Positions 8,619 to 15,772 of a stretch of DNA of 35,678 nucleotides are shown here, piece after piece; the stretch's first letter is position 1; each line of letters begins with the position of its first letter. Where the stretch lies: positions 1 through 35,678 of the forward strand of contig DYMH01000010.1 of assembly GCA_020721645.1 (NCBI GenBank), read 5' to 3'. The stretch is from Draconibacterium orientale. GTDB lineage: Bacteria; Bacteroidota; Bacteroidia; Bacteroidales; JAADGE01. Made by a program: the position numbers and the translations under genes. The notes below the pieces were generated by a model, which saw only the letters and a list, made by a program, of their open reading frames with translations, did not search any database and was not told the DNA's origin.

Positions 8619-8626
8619 TATATTTG
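8619..8626 (+). promoter_or_regulatory. Putative -7 box for the SPFH/NAD-kinase-like pair
   Basis: TATATTTG fits TAnnTTTG, with a TTG 23 bases upstream (8593-8595), slightly longer than the usual spacing. It would start transcription about 50 bases before the SPFH start codon and put the octad array in the leader. Confidence 0.45.
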
Positions 8627-8645
8627 ATTTTCAAACAAGAAACCG

Positions 8646-8685
8646 GCACATCACCGCATCAATAAATCATCTAATCTAAAAATCA
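8646..8685. repeat. Octad word array, 5 units, ending in the SPFH start codon
   Basis: Five 8-base words: GCACATCA, CCGCATCA, ATAAATCA, TCTAATCT, AAAAATCA. The last base of the last word is the A of the ATG at 8685. The first three words match the array at 1145-1168 with two differences. Confidence 0.7.
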
Positions 8686-9692
8686 TGTTCGGAATCAAAT
8701 ATATCAAATTCGAAGCAATGACCTATGTCATTCATTATAAAAACGGAAAAATCAGTAAAGAAGGTCGCGGATTGTCGTTTTTCTATTCAGCACTCAGTTC
8801 GTCAATTGTTGCAATTCCGGTGGGAAGTAACGACATACAGTTTATTTTCAACGAAACCTCGTCGGATTTTCAAAACCTGACAGTTCAGGGACAAATTACG
8901 TATCGCATCGAAAATCCAAAACAACTGGCTGATGTTTTGGATTTTACTGTTGATTCGGGTGGTACCGTTCGCAGCGATGATTTTGAAAAACTCAAACAAC
9001 GTTTGATGAACGAAGCCCAAACGGCAGCTTCAGCTTATATTCAAAGTATGCAGATGCGAAGTACTTTAACATCAGCAAAAACAATAGAACAACAAATTAC
9101 GGAAGGTTTATCAACATCGGTTGCCGTAAAATCTCTCGGAGTTGCCGTAATGGGAGTGAACGTAACGGCAGTAAAGCCAAATCCGGCAATGTCGAAAGCT
9201 CTGGAAACAGCCACACGCGAAGCGTTGCAACAAGAAGCAGATGCGGCGATTTACGAACGCAGGAATTTTGCCGTGGAACAAGAACGCAAAATCAAAGAAA
9301 GTGAACTGAACACTGAAATTGCAGTTGAAGAAAAGCAACGCCAAATTACGGAAAAGAAAATGGAGCGAGAAGTTTTGCAATCAGAAAACTCGCGTAAATT
9401 ACGAGAAATGAATACCGATGCCGATATTGCCGTTGAGCTGAAACGAAAATCGCTTGTCGATGCAAAAATAGAAAACGAAAAAAAAGAAGCAGATGCAAAA
9501 CGTTATGCACTCGAAGCTACACTTGAACCGTACAAAGAAATGGATTGGAAAATTTTGTCGGCAATCAGCGGAAATAACAACGTACAAAATAATATTGCTT
9601 TGGCTTTTCGAGAATTGGCTGAAAATTCGACGAACATCAACAATCTGAACATCACTCCGGATTTGTTGCAAAGCATTATTCAGCAACGATGA
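8685..9692 (+). CDS. SPFH/band-7 domain protein
   Basis: 335 residues. The band-7 fold occupies about 1-170: an N-terminal beta segment (IKFEAMTYVIHYKNGK...GRGLSFFY), then IPVGSNDIQFIFNE and the LTVQGQITYRIENPKQL core strand-helix. Residues about 175-285 form a charged Glu/Lys/Arg-rich coiled coil (ERRNFAVEQERKIKESE and onwards), and the C-terminus is short. No transmembrane helix precedes the domain, so it is a soluble or peripheral scaffold that likely oligomerises. It is followed after 46 bases by the NAD-kinase-like gene on the same strand, with a promoter-like box only before this gene, so the two are probably co-transcribed. Confidence 0.85.
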   Translation: MFGIKYIKFEAMTYVIHYKNGKISKEGRGLSFFYSALSSSIVAIPVGSNDIQFIFNETSSDFQNLTVQGQITYRIENPKQLADVLDFTVDSGGTVRSDDFEKLKQRLMNEAQTAASAYIQSMQMRSTLTSAKTIEQQITEGLSTSVAVKSLGVAVMGVNVTAVKPNPAMSKALETATREALQQEADAAIYERRNFAVEQERKIKESELNTEIAVEEKQRQITEKKMEREVLQSENSRKLREMNTDADIAVELKRKSLVDAKIENEKKEADAKRYALEATLEPYKEMDWKILSAISGNNNVQNNIALAFRELAENSTNINNLNITPDLLQSIIQQR

Positions 9693-9738
9693 AAATTCTA
9701 AAATTTTATACAATTACCGATATATTGTCGATTATAAA

Positions 9739-10779
9739 ATGAACAATTACGGAATCGAAAATGCAATCATTGTTCGAAATAAAACTCGTTTGGAGTTGCT
9801 AACTGCACGTTTCAACACACAGTCGCAGGCGAAGTTTTATATCGAACAATCGCAAAAATCGTACAAAGCAAAAAAAGCTGCAGTTTTACCGCAGGTTTCA
9901 AAATCAGAACAGACGAATGCTAAGGTGGTTCCTCAAAAACAGGTTGCAGCAAATCAAGATGCCGATTTTTCGGAATACGAAATCGAAAATAAAAAGTTTT
10001 ACGATTCGTTGGCTTTGATCAAAAAAATCATCGGAGAATCGCTGAAAATCAAAGAAATAGACCAAAGTTTTTTGCCCAATTTTGTTTTCAGCGAAAAAGA
10101 TTTGGTTTTCGTTGTCGGGCAGGACGGATTGGTGGCAAATACGGCAAAATATGTAAATAATATTCCGATAATTGCCATAAATCCCGACAATTCTCGTTAC
10201 GACGGGGTTTTACTTCCATTTTCGCCCGATAATTTTGCAACAGCTTTGGCGAATGTTTTGAACAATTCGTATCAATCCCGAAAAATTACAATGGCAGAAG
10301 TGAAACTCAACGATGGACAGCGATTGCTGGCTTTCAACGATTTTTTTATCGGTGTTACATCGCATTCTTCCGCACGTTATCAAATTACAATCGGCGAGCA
10401 AACAGAACCGCATTCGTCGAGCGGAATTATTGTCTCAACAGGAGCCGGTTCAACGGGTTGGTTGAGTTCTGTTTTCAATATGGCGAACGGAATTATTCGC
10501 TCTTTTTCGAATCAAATTCCGCTCAATTTTAAAAAAGTATCGCAGGAATACGAAAATCTGTTTTATGTTGTACGAGAGCCTTTCGTAAGCAAAATATCGC
10601 GGGCGGAAATTGTTGCCGGAGAAATTTTGAAAGGAGAAGTTATGACTTTGGAATCGTTTATGCCAAGCAACGGCGTGATTTTCAGCGACGGAGTGCAAGC
10701 TGATTTTCTGCAATTTAATTCCGGAGCAATTGCCGAAATTGGAGTGGCGAGAGAAAAAGCGATATTGGTTACCGGTTAA
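9739..10779 (+). CDS. NAD-kinase-like protein with altered GGDG motif
   Basis: 346 residues of the ATP-NAD/diacylglycerol kinase fold. The nucleotide-phosphate loop, GGDGT in NAD kinases, reads GQDGL (127-131); the second motif NE is ND (200-201); the third is intact as SSGIIVSTGAGSTGW (227-241). A low-complexity polar insert (about 40-80) separates the N-terminal strand from the kinase core. The changes leave the catalytic Asp129 in place, so activity is possible but the ligand may differ. It is a paralogue type, not the housekeeping NAD kinase. Its constant neighbour here is the SPFH protein; convergent with the binding lipoprotein, 10 bases apart. Confidence 0.75.
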   Translation: MNNYGIENAIIVRNKTRLELLTARFNTQSQAKFYIEQSQKSYKAKKAAVLPQVSKSEQTNAKVVPQKQVAANQDADFSEYEIENKKFYDSLALIKKIIGESLKIKEIDQSFLPNFVFSEKDLVFVVGQDGLVANTAKYVNNIPIIAINPDNSRYDGVLLPFSPDNFATALANVLNNSYQSRKITMAEVKLNDGQRLLAFNDFFIGVTSHSSARYQITIGEQTEPHSSSGIIVSTGAGSTGWLSSVFNMANGIIRSFSNQIPLNFKKVSQEYENLFYVVREPFVSKISRAEIVAGEILKGEVMTLESFMPSNGVIFSDGVQADFLQFNSGAIAEIGVAREKAILVTG

Positions 10780-10789
10780 TTTGAAGCAT

Positions 10790-11938
10790 TTATTCCAAAT
10801 GTTGATAGTAGAACAATTGATGTTTTGGTAACAGTTCGGGGTGAAAAATTGATATTAAATCTTTCAAAATTAGATCCGGTCGAACTGTTCCGGATTCCAT
10901 GTAATCGTTACCGCCAAATTCGTTTAAACGTGCATTGCGATTGTAAACTCGGTCTTTTTTCATAGAACGAAAATTAATCAAACGGTCGTCGGCTGCAAGG
11001 ATTTCGGATTTGGATTTTGCTTGCCCCGGATTAATCCAAAACTCTGCCGATTCGCCGATTTGGTAAATTGTTTCAAAAGGCACAGCCGGATTTTCCTCCG
11101 ATTCGTCGTTACGGCGAATGTAATTTCCGCCTGCATCGGCAATCAGTTGTGCAACGTTCGTACGCCCGCCGGCAATGTACCAAACACCTTTCCATGGAAG
11201 ATTTACCAGAACGCTTGGGCGTTTTTTGATGTCTTTTGTTAAATCTTTTAATTTGATATAATTCGATGCAATTTCATCGAATTTCGTTTTTGCGGCATCG
11301 GATTTTTGATAAAAACAAGCGAAAAATTTCAACCATTCCGTAACTCCCAAAATATTAGATTCTTTGTATTCATTCACTTGCACAACTTGTATGCCGATCG
11401 ATTTCATTTTATTGACCGATTCCGAAACTCCGCCGTCAATATCATATACAAAAACCACATCGGGTTTTTCTCGAATCAAAAATTCAAGATTGAGATTATT
11501 TTCGTATCCCACGTCTGTAATCAAATCTGTTTCAAAACCTTGCCGTAATTTGGTATTGAAAACATAATCTTTTCCCGAAACACCGATAATGCTGTGGTTT
11601 TCGTTCAATAAATCGATAAAAGCAATGTGGGTTGTGGAAAGGCAAACTATTTTGCGGACAGGAGTGAAAATAACATGTTCGTTTTTCAGAATTTTTGGAA
11701 CTTTTTGGTTTCTGTCGAGCAAAAAATATTTTTGAACCATATTGTTTGAATTGCTTTTTACCGAAATTTCTGTGAACTCCTTGTACCGATTGATTTTAAA
11801 CTGTTTGGCAAACGATAAAGTATCTGTCGAAAGAACAGTTCCGAGAGGCAGCGAAGATTGAGAACTTCGGTTGCAGGCATTCAAAATTAGAACAGTTAAA
11901 ACACTGAACAAGAGCAAATATTTTTGAGAATATGTCAT
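10790..11938 (-). CDS. Iron-chelate/cobalamin ABC substrate-binding lipoprotein
   Basis: 382-residue periplasmic binding protein of the BtuF/FepB fold, anchored by lipid: signal peptide then lipobox LNAC with Cys22. After a divergent N-terminal segment the first lobe begins at VRKIVCLSTTHIAFIDLL (about 92) and contains IIGVSGKDYV and LEFLIREKPDVVFVYD. The long helix between lobes is near 195-235, and the second lobe has RPSVLVNLPWKG.WYIAGG, LIADAGGNYI and EFWINPG. No permease or ATPase gene is adjacent, so it works with a transporter encoded elsewhere. The ligand (siderophore, heme or cobalamin) is not resolvable. Confidence 0.85.
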   Translation of the reverse strand: MTYSQKYLLLFSVLTVLILNACNRSSQSSLPLGTVLSTDTLSFAKQFKINRYKEFTEISVKSNSNNMVQKYFLLDRNQKVPKILKNEHVIFTPVRKIVCLSTTHIAFIDLLNENHSIIGVSGKDYVFNTKLRQGFETDLITDVGYENNLNLEFLIREKPDVVFVYDIDGGVSESVNKMKSIGIQVVQVNEYKESNILGVTEWLKFFACFYQKSDAAKTKFDEIASNYIKLKDLTKDIKKRPSVLVNLPWKGVWYIAGGRTNVAQLIADAGGNYIRRNDESEENPAVPFETIYQIGESAEFWINPGQAKSKSEILAADDRLINFRSMKKDRVYNRNARLNEFGGNDYMESGTVRPDLILKDLISIFHPELLPKHQLFYYQHLE

Positions 11939-11978
11939 TTTTTGAATCTCGATTTAGAGAAAAAAGTGTTTAATAATT

Positions 11979-13391
11979 TTATTCAATACGTTCAAAAGCA
12001 CCGATATCCGGCTTGGAGTCCGTTGTACGACTGTTGCCCAAAATATCAAAATTAAGAAAAGAGGGAAATTGATTGATGATTTCCAGACTTCCTGCATCTT
12101 TTGCGGGTGTTAAGGTATCGAGCGAACAGTCGTACTCGTAAGGTTTCTTAAATTTTGGGTCGATATTTATCAAATTATCGATAAAATGATTCGAATTGTT
12201 GGTATTAAAATTCTGTTTTGGGTCGATTTTTAAAATACAATTTTCAAAGTGATAGTTAAAAATTCCGGCTTGCGGGAACGAATCCGTAAGCATTTCGCTA
12301 TCCTTATTTCCCCAAATAATACAATTCCCAAAGTAGGCATGGTTTAGTGTATAAACATATGACGTATTGTTGTACTCAAAATAATTATTCAGCACCAGAG
12401 AAGCCGAATTACGAATTGTGTTTTGCCAGTAATTTCCGATTGTACAATTGTAGAACCAATACGAACCGCCCAACATCAAACCAACTGCATAATATCCACA
12501 ATCGTCTATTAAACAATTAGTTGCAAAAACAGTGCTGCTCAAAGCGTAAATCCCTACAAATGAATGATGTTCTATTATCGAATTGTGTATGCTAAGCATC
12601 GGATATTCGTTTTGGACAGAATCTATCCGAATGCCTACAAACGCATTTCGGATTTCGGCATAATTGATGACATTATTACTGCTGACCTTTGTTAAATGAA
12701 TTCCGCTCCATTGATTAGGAACATCGAAATACGGTTTTTCGAGCCGGTCGCCTTCAAAAATAACCGGTTCGTCTTTTGTTCCGTTTACTTTCAGCGTGCC
12801 CAAAACTTGTAACAAAGCATTGCGATGCGAATAGACATGCACCCCCTGCGAAATGGTTAAAGTAGCATTTTGTGCCACTTGTAAGGTGTCGTATATCAAA
12901 TATGGCTTATCGTTGCTCCATGTTTGAGTTTCGATAAGCGAATGTTTGATGAGATGAACGTCCATGCCAAAAGCTGTAAGAACAACTCGTTGGCGGTTGC
13001 CGTTTGTGTTGAAAACCAAAGAATCCTCTTCAATCAAATTACTGTGAGCCGGGTCGATGAGCACTTCAACAAAAATAAATAGACTGTCTTTTGCACCAAT
13101 TTCGATATTTTGAGCAGAATTTCCGGGTGTGCCATTGATATTCAAGCGATACGAAGATGTGGAACCGCCGGCTAAATTAATTGATGAAATTCGAATGGAT
13201 TCGCTGTGTGGGTTGCGAACCATAAAAAACGAAGTTGCTGAACCAACGCTTGCAAAAACGGTGTCGAACAAGACTGAATCGGTCGAAAACTCTAATTTTG
13301 CTGAAGAATCTGAAATAAATTTTTCTTTTTGACACGAAAAAAAGACAAAAATTGAGAAAAAGGAAATTAAAAGGAATTTTGTATTTTTCAT
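11979..13391 (-). CDS. Parallel beta-helix lipoprotein
   Basis: 470 residues from the ATG at 13391. An in-frame start at 13487 exists but lies upstream of the probable promoter box at 13437-13444 and adds no signal; from 13391 a clean lipoprotein signal follows (FFSC, Cys20). The N-terminal part (about 25-170) is Ig-like and beta-rich, with the VSVGSATSFFMVRNPHSESI-type architecture of abnormal-spindle/choice-of-anchor domains. From about 190 to 440 short repeats such as ..GTLKVNGTKDEPVIFEG, NVINYAEIRNAFVGI and IEHHSFVGIYALSSTV form a right-handed beta-helix. The C-terminus ends LGNSRTTDSKPDIGAFE, a common ending in this family. Likely a surface polysaccharide-binding or lyase-like protein; no catalytic residues recognised. 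Confidence 0.8.
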   Translation of the reverse strand: MKNTKFLLISFFSIFVFFSCQKEKFISDSSAKLEFSTDSVLFDTVFASVGSATSFFMVRNPHSESIRISSINLAGGSTSSYRLNINGTPGNSAQNIEIGAKDSLFIFVEVLIDPAHSNLIEEDSLVFNTNGNRQRVVLTAFGMDVHLIKHSLIETQTWSNDKPYLIYDTLQVAQNATLTISQGVHVYSHRNALLQVLGTLKVNGTKDEPVIFEGDRLEKPYFDVPNQWSGIHLTKVSSNNVINYAEIRNAFVGIRIDSVQNEYPMLSIHNSIIEHHSFVGIYALSSTVFATNCLIDDCGYYAVGLMLGGSYWFYNCTIGNYWQNTIRNSASLVLNNYFEYNNTSYVYTLNHAYFGNCIIWGNKDSEMLTDSFPQAGIFNYHFENCILKIDPKQNFNTNNSNHFIDNLINIDPKFKKPYEYDCSLDTLTPAKDAGSLEIINQFPSFLNFDILGNSRTTDSKPDIGAFERIE

Positions 13392-13436
13392 TACCGAATA
13401 GCGATGTATGTATGTTAATACTTGAGATTGATAAAA

Positions 13437-13444
13437 CAAAAGTA
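13437..13444 (-). promoter_or_regulatory. Putative -7 box for the beta-helix lipoprotein
   Basis: Minus-strand TACTTTTG, matching TAnnTTTG, 45 bases before the chosen start at 13391. It sits inside the longer version of the ORF and therefore supports the shorter start. Confidence 0.45.
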
Positions 13445-13648
13445 AATTTTGTTTTCGATTTATCGTTGCCAAATTTTGTATTGACAAAAAATCAAACGTA
13501 TTTTTTTTGAAAAAAATTTTACACGTCCAATCATTTTTCTCAAATAAATTATAAAACCAAAATACTGATTTTTCAAAACGTTTATTTATCTTTGTTCTTT
13601 CAGAATCCGATGAAAAAAACAGGAAATCCTTTATATTGCTTAAAATTG

Positions 13649-13656
13649 TAAATTTG
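13649..13656 (+). promoter_or_regulatory. Putative -7 box for the restriction-modification genes
   Basis: TAAATTTG lies 18 bases before the methyltransferase ATG at 13675, giving a very short leader. A second candidate, TATCTTTG, lies at 13587-13594. Neither has a clear -33 partner. Confidence 0.3.
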
Positions 13657-13674
13657 CAGTATTAAAAATACTCT

Positions 13675-14376
13675 ATGATTAATATCGAAAATAAAAGTTT
13701 AAAAGGGTTCAAGTTTATTGATTTATTTGCCGGTATCGGTGGTTTCCACTATGCCTTATCTTCATTTGGAGCAGAATGTGTTTTTGCATCGGAGTGGGAT
13801 ATTCATGCCGCCGAAACATATGATAAAAATTTCAATTTGAAGCCCCAAGGTGACATTACAAAAATTAGTGCAGATGAAATCCCTTCGCACGATATTTTGT
13901 GTGGTGGATTTCCGTGTCAGGCATTTTCTATTTCAGGAAAACAAAAAGGATTTGAAGACACAAGGGGAACTTTATTTTTTGACATAGCCCGAATCGCAGA
14001 ACAACACAAACCAAAAGTATTGTTTTTAGAGAATGTGAAGAATTTATCACAACACGATGAAGGTAAAACTTTAAAAATAATTTTAAAAACCTTAGAAAAT
14101 TTAAATTACACTGTGTTTTTTAAAGTGTTGAATGCAAGTAAATTTGGCTTACCTCAAAATAGAGAAAGAGTTTATATTGTGGCTTTTAGACAAGATATTG
14201 AATCAAAAAAAATTAATTTTCCTGTTCCTCCAAACACTTCATCATGTTTATTAGATATTTTGGAAAAAAATCCTAAAAATGCAAAAGTTATAAGGCGTGA
14301 TGATATTGAAATGTATAAAGAATATATTCCGCAAAAAACAATTTTTAATGAAATGACTTTATTAAACGCAGCATAA
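13675..14376 (+). CDS. C5-cytosine DNA methyltransferase, lacking TRD and motifs IX-X
   Basis: 233 residues with the catalytic half of an HhaI-type C5-methyltransferase. Motif I DLFAGIGGF (16-24) binds S-adenosylmethionine; motif IV GGFPCQAFS (77-85) carries the nucleophile Cys81; motif VI is ENV (119-121); motif VIII is QNRERVYIV (161-169). The sequence then follows M.HhaI into VIRRDDIEM (205-213), but breaks off: the target-recognition domain (GKGGQGERIYS...LSAYGGG) and motifs IX and X (GNSV) are missing, about 95-110 residues. The stop TAA overlaps the ATG of the next gene by one base, a natural operon join, so the loss looks internal rather than a cut 3' end (inference). The protein as encoded is unlikely to methylate specifically. 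Composition is more AT-rich than flanking genes. Confidence 0.85.
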   Translation: MINIENKSLKGFKFIDLFAGIGGFHYALSSFGAECVFASEWDIHAAETYDKNFNLKPQGDITKISADEIPSHDILCGGFPCQAFSISGKQKGFEDTRGTLFFDIARIAEQHKPKVLFLENVKNLSQHDEGKTLKIILKTLENLNYTVFFKVLNASKFGLPQNRERVYIVAFRQDIESKKINFPVPPNTSSCLLDILEKNPKNAKVIRRDDIEMYKEYIPQKTIFNEMTLLNAA

Positions 14377-15110
14377 TGACTATTAGAGATAAAGCTGTTA
14401 TTACAGGATTGTATTTATCAAAGTTTAGTGAAATTGCATTGAAAGAATTAGGATTTAACTCATTTCAAGAAGCGTTTAATGTTTTGGGATTTTCATTAGG
14501 TAGCAATCCTGCTTCAATAAAAAATTACAGAGATGAATTTGATCCATTATTTCCAAATAATCGAAAAGGGTGGCATAAAAGAGCAATTAGAGATTATTGC
14601 AAACATTTTTATAATGAATTTGTAAATGTTTCATTCAATGAATTTTCAATTTTGATTAAATCTTTTTTAATTGATAATTATGAATTAGAAGAATTTATTA
14701 GTAAAGTTGAAAGAAAAGATTTTTCCGAAAGCATCGCAAAAAGACTATTGACAGGAAAAGCTGCAGAAGAATACTTTAAAAAGGAATATTCTAAAATTCA
14801 AGAATTTAATTTGTTTAATTTGACCGACACTACAAATCTGGCTTGTGGCTTTGATTACAGGCTTTCATTTGATTCTGATTTTTATTGTGTAGAAGTTAAA
14901 GGATTAAATGAAATGAAGGGTAGTATTCAATTTACCGAAAAAGAATATAATGTTGCACAATATATGAAGTCTAATTATTGTTTGTTTATAGTAAAAAACT
15001 TTAAGGAAAACCCAATACATGATGTTTTGTTTGATCCATTAAACTCACAGTTAATATTTAAAGAATTTAAACGAGAAATAATTCAAACAACTTATTCAAC
15101 AGTAATATGA
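14376..15110 (+). CDS. Putative type II restriction endonuclease, DUF3883-like PD-(D/E)XK
   Basis: 244 residues. The N-terminal half (about 1-100) resembles a helical DNA-binding region seen in restriction enzymes of this group (VITGLYLSKF..., GSNPASIKNYRDEFDP, RKGWHKRAIRDYC). The C-terminal half has a PD-(D/E)XK nuclease core: Glu in GKAAEEYF (127-134), Asp160 in GFDYRL, Glu173 and Lys175 in VEVKG, then FTEKEYNVAQYMKSNYCLFIV, the hallmark of the DUF3883 family. Frame, length and motifs are intact. It starts in the stop codon of the methyltransferase and shares ATGA with the next ORF. Specificity unknown. An intact nuclease beside a methyltransferase without its specificity half is anomalous. 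Confidence 0.75.
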   Translation: MTIRDKAVITGLYLSKFSEIALKELGFNSFQEAFNVLGFSLGSNPASIKNYRDEFDPLFPNNRKGWHKRAIRDYCKHFYNEFVNVSFNEFSILIKSFLIDNYELEEFISKVERKDFSESIAKRLLTGKAAEEYFKKEYSKIQEFNLFNLTDTTNLACGFDYRLSFDSDFYCVEVKGLNEMKGSIQFTEKEYNVAQYMKSNYCLFIVKNFKENPIHDVLFDPLNSQLIFKEFKREIIQTTYSTVI

Positions 15111-15286
15111 TAAAATATAAAAGTTGTAGTTGTGAAGATAATTGTTGGGAAGAAATTGTTGTACAAAATGATGAAAATTATCAAAATAAAAATGTAATCT
15201 ATTTTCATTGTTCGTGCTGTGGAGAAGATTTTCGAGTTGAAGATTTTGAAACAAGAGAAGAGCTTTTTTATCTTAAAATAGGCTGA
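15107..15286 (+). CDS. 59-residue Cys-rich protein in the restriction operon
   Basis: Small ORF whose ATG overlaps the nuclease stop (ATGA at 15107-15110), so translation is probably coupled. Cysteines at 7, 9, 13 and 35, 37, 38 lie in two knuckles (KSCSCEDNCW and HCSCCGEDF), the pattern of a zinc-ribbon-like fold, and the rest is acidic (pI clearly low). Possible roles include a metal-binding DNA-contact or inhibitor subunit of the nuclease, or a controller; no helix-turn-helix is seen. I do not recognise the family. Confidence 0.6.
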   Translation: MIKYKSCSCEDNCWEEIVVQNDENYQNKNVIYFHCSCCGEDFRVEDFETREELFYLKIG

Positions 15287-15289
15287 TAA

Positions 15290-15324
15290 GTAATGGTTAA
15301 TTATTAATTGTTAATGAAGTAATG
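15290..15324. repeat. Heptad word array, 5 units, between Cys-rich ORF and endonuclease remnant
   Basis: Words GTAATGG, TTAATTA, TTAATTG, TTAATGA, AGTAATG. The array begins 4 bases after the Cys-rich ORF and ends just before the open frame of the HinP1I-like remnant, so it lies beside the point where the endonuclease gene is broken. Confidence 0.65.
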
Positions 15325-15326
15325 AT

Positions 15327-15707
15327 TTGATTTTGATAAGAATACGGACATTAAAATATACAAATAAATCTGTCCGATTACTTATTAAAATAGAAATTAT
15401 TGCATGGTTAATGAAAAACCAATCGCTTATAGTTTCCGACATTTTAAAGGGTCAGGGGAAATTTGCGGCGGAATGGATGTTAGTTGCACAAAAAACTAAC
15501 GTAAATGCTCGTTGGATACTTAAACCCATGAATTTTTGCATGAATTATTTTGGAAATGGAGAAATTAAAATTACGACAAGAGGAAATTTTAGGATTGGCA
15601 GAATAACAATGCAAAGAAAGGGCGGCGACGGTGGGCGGGAAACAGCAAAAATGTTGCAATTTAAAATCAACCCTGCTGAAATATTCGAAAATCAAGAAGC
15701 GCTATAA
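15327..15707 (+). pseudogene. C-terminal remnant of a HinP1I-like type II endonuclease
   Basis: From about residue 24 the frame follows the last third of R.HinP1I (GCGC-specific, 247 residues) closely: W27, SDILKGQGKFAAEW (37-50), VAQKTNVNARWILKPMN (53-69), ITTRGNFRIGRITMQRKGGD (82-101) and ETAKMLQFKINPAEIF (105-120). R.HinP1I residues 1 to about 150, including the catalytic Asp62 and Gln81-X-Lys83, have no counterpart upstream; there lie only the heptad array and the Cys-rich ORF. The open frame begins at a TTG with no conserved N-terminus. It cannot encode a working nuclease. The methyltransferase upstream is of the HhaI/HinP1I type, so the two fragments may come from one original GCGC system (inference). 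Confidence 0.75.
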
Positions 15708-15772
15708 TATATCAATAAAATCTACCGATTAATATAGTCCGGTCTGTAAAAAATCAAATAATCACACAAAAT

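Larger units (their letters stand above)
13392..13674. other. Divergent intergenic region before the restriction island
   Basis: 283 bases between the beta-helix lipoprotein and the methyltransferase, very AT-rich. It holds the minus-strand box at 13437-13444 and, on the plus strand, two TAnnTTTG matches: TATCTTTG at 13587-13594 and TAAATTTG at 13649-13656. No gene, operator palindrome or C-box was recognised. Confidence 0.5.

Noticed and set aside
8875-8890. Second copy of the CTGTCAG palindrome
   Set aside because: CCTGACAGTTCAGG lies in the SPFH coding sequence and lacks the full stem; a chance match.
13392-13487. Longer N-terminus for the beta-helix lipoprotein
   Set aside because: It would begin upstream of the probable promoter box and put 32 non-signal residues before a clear lipoprotein signal peptide.
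15327-15707. Complete small gene of 126 residues
   Set aside because: The start is a TTG without conserved N-terminus, and the match to R.HinP1I begins in its last third; the catalytic residues are absent.
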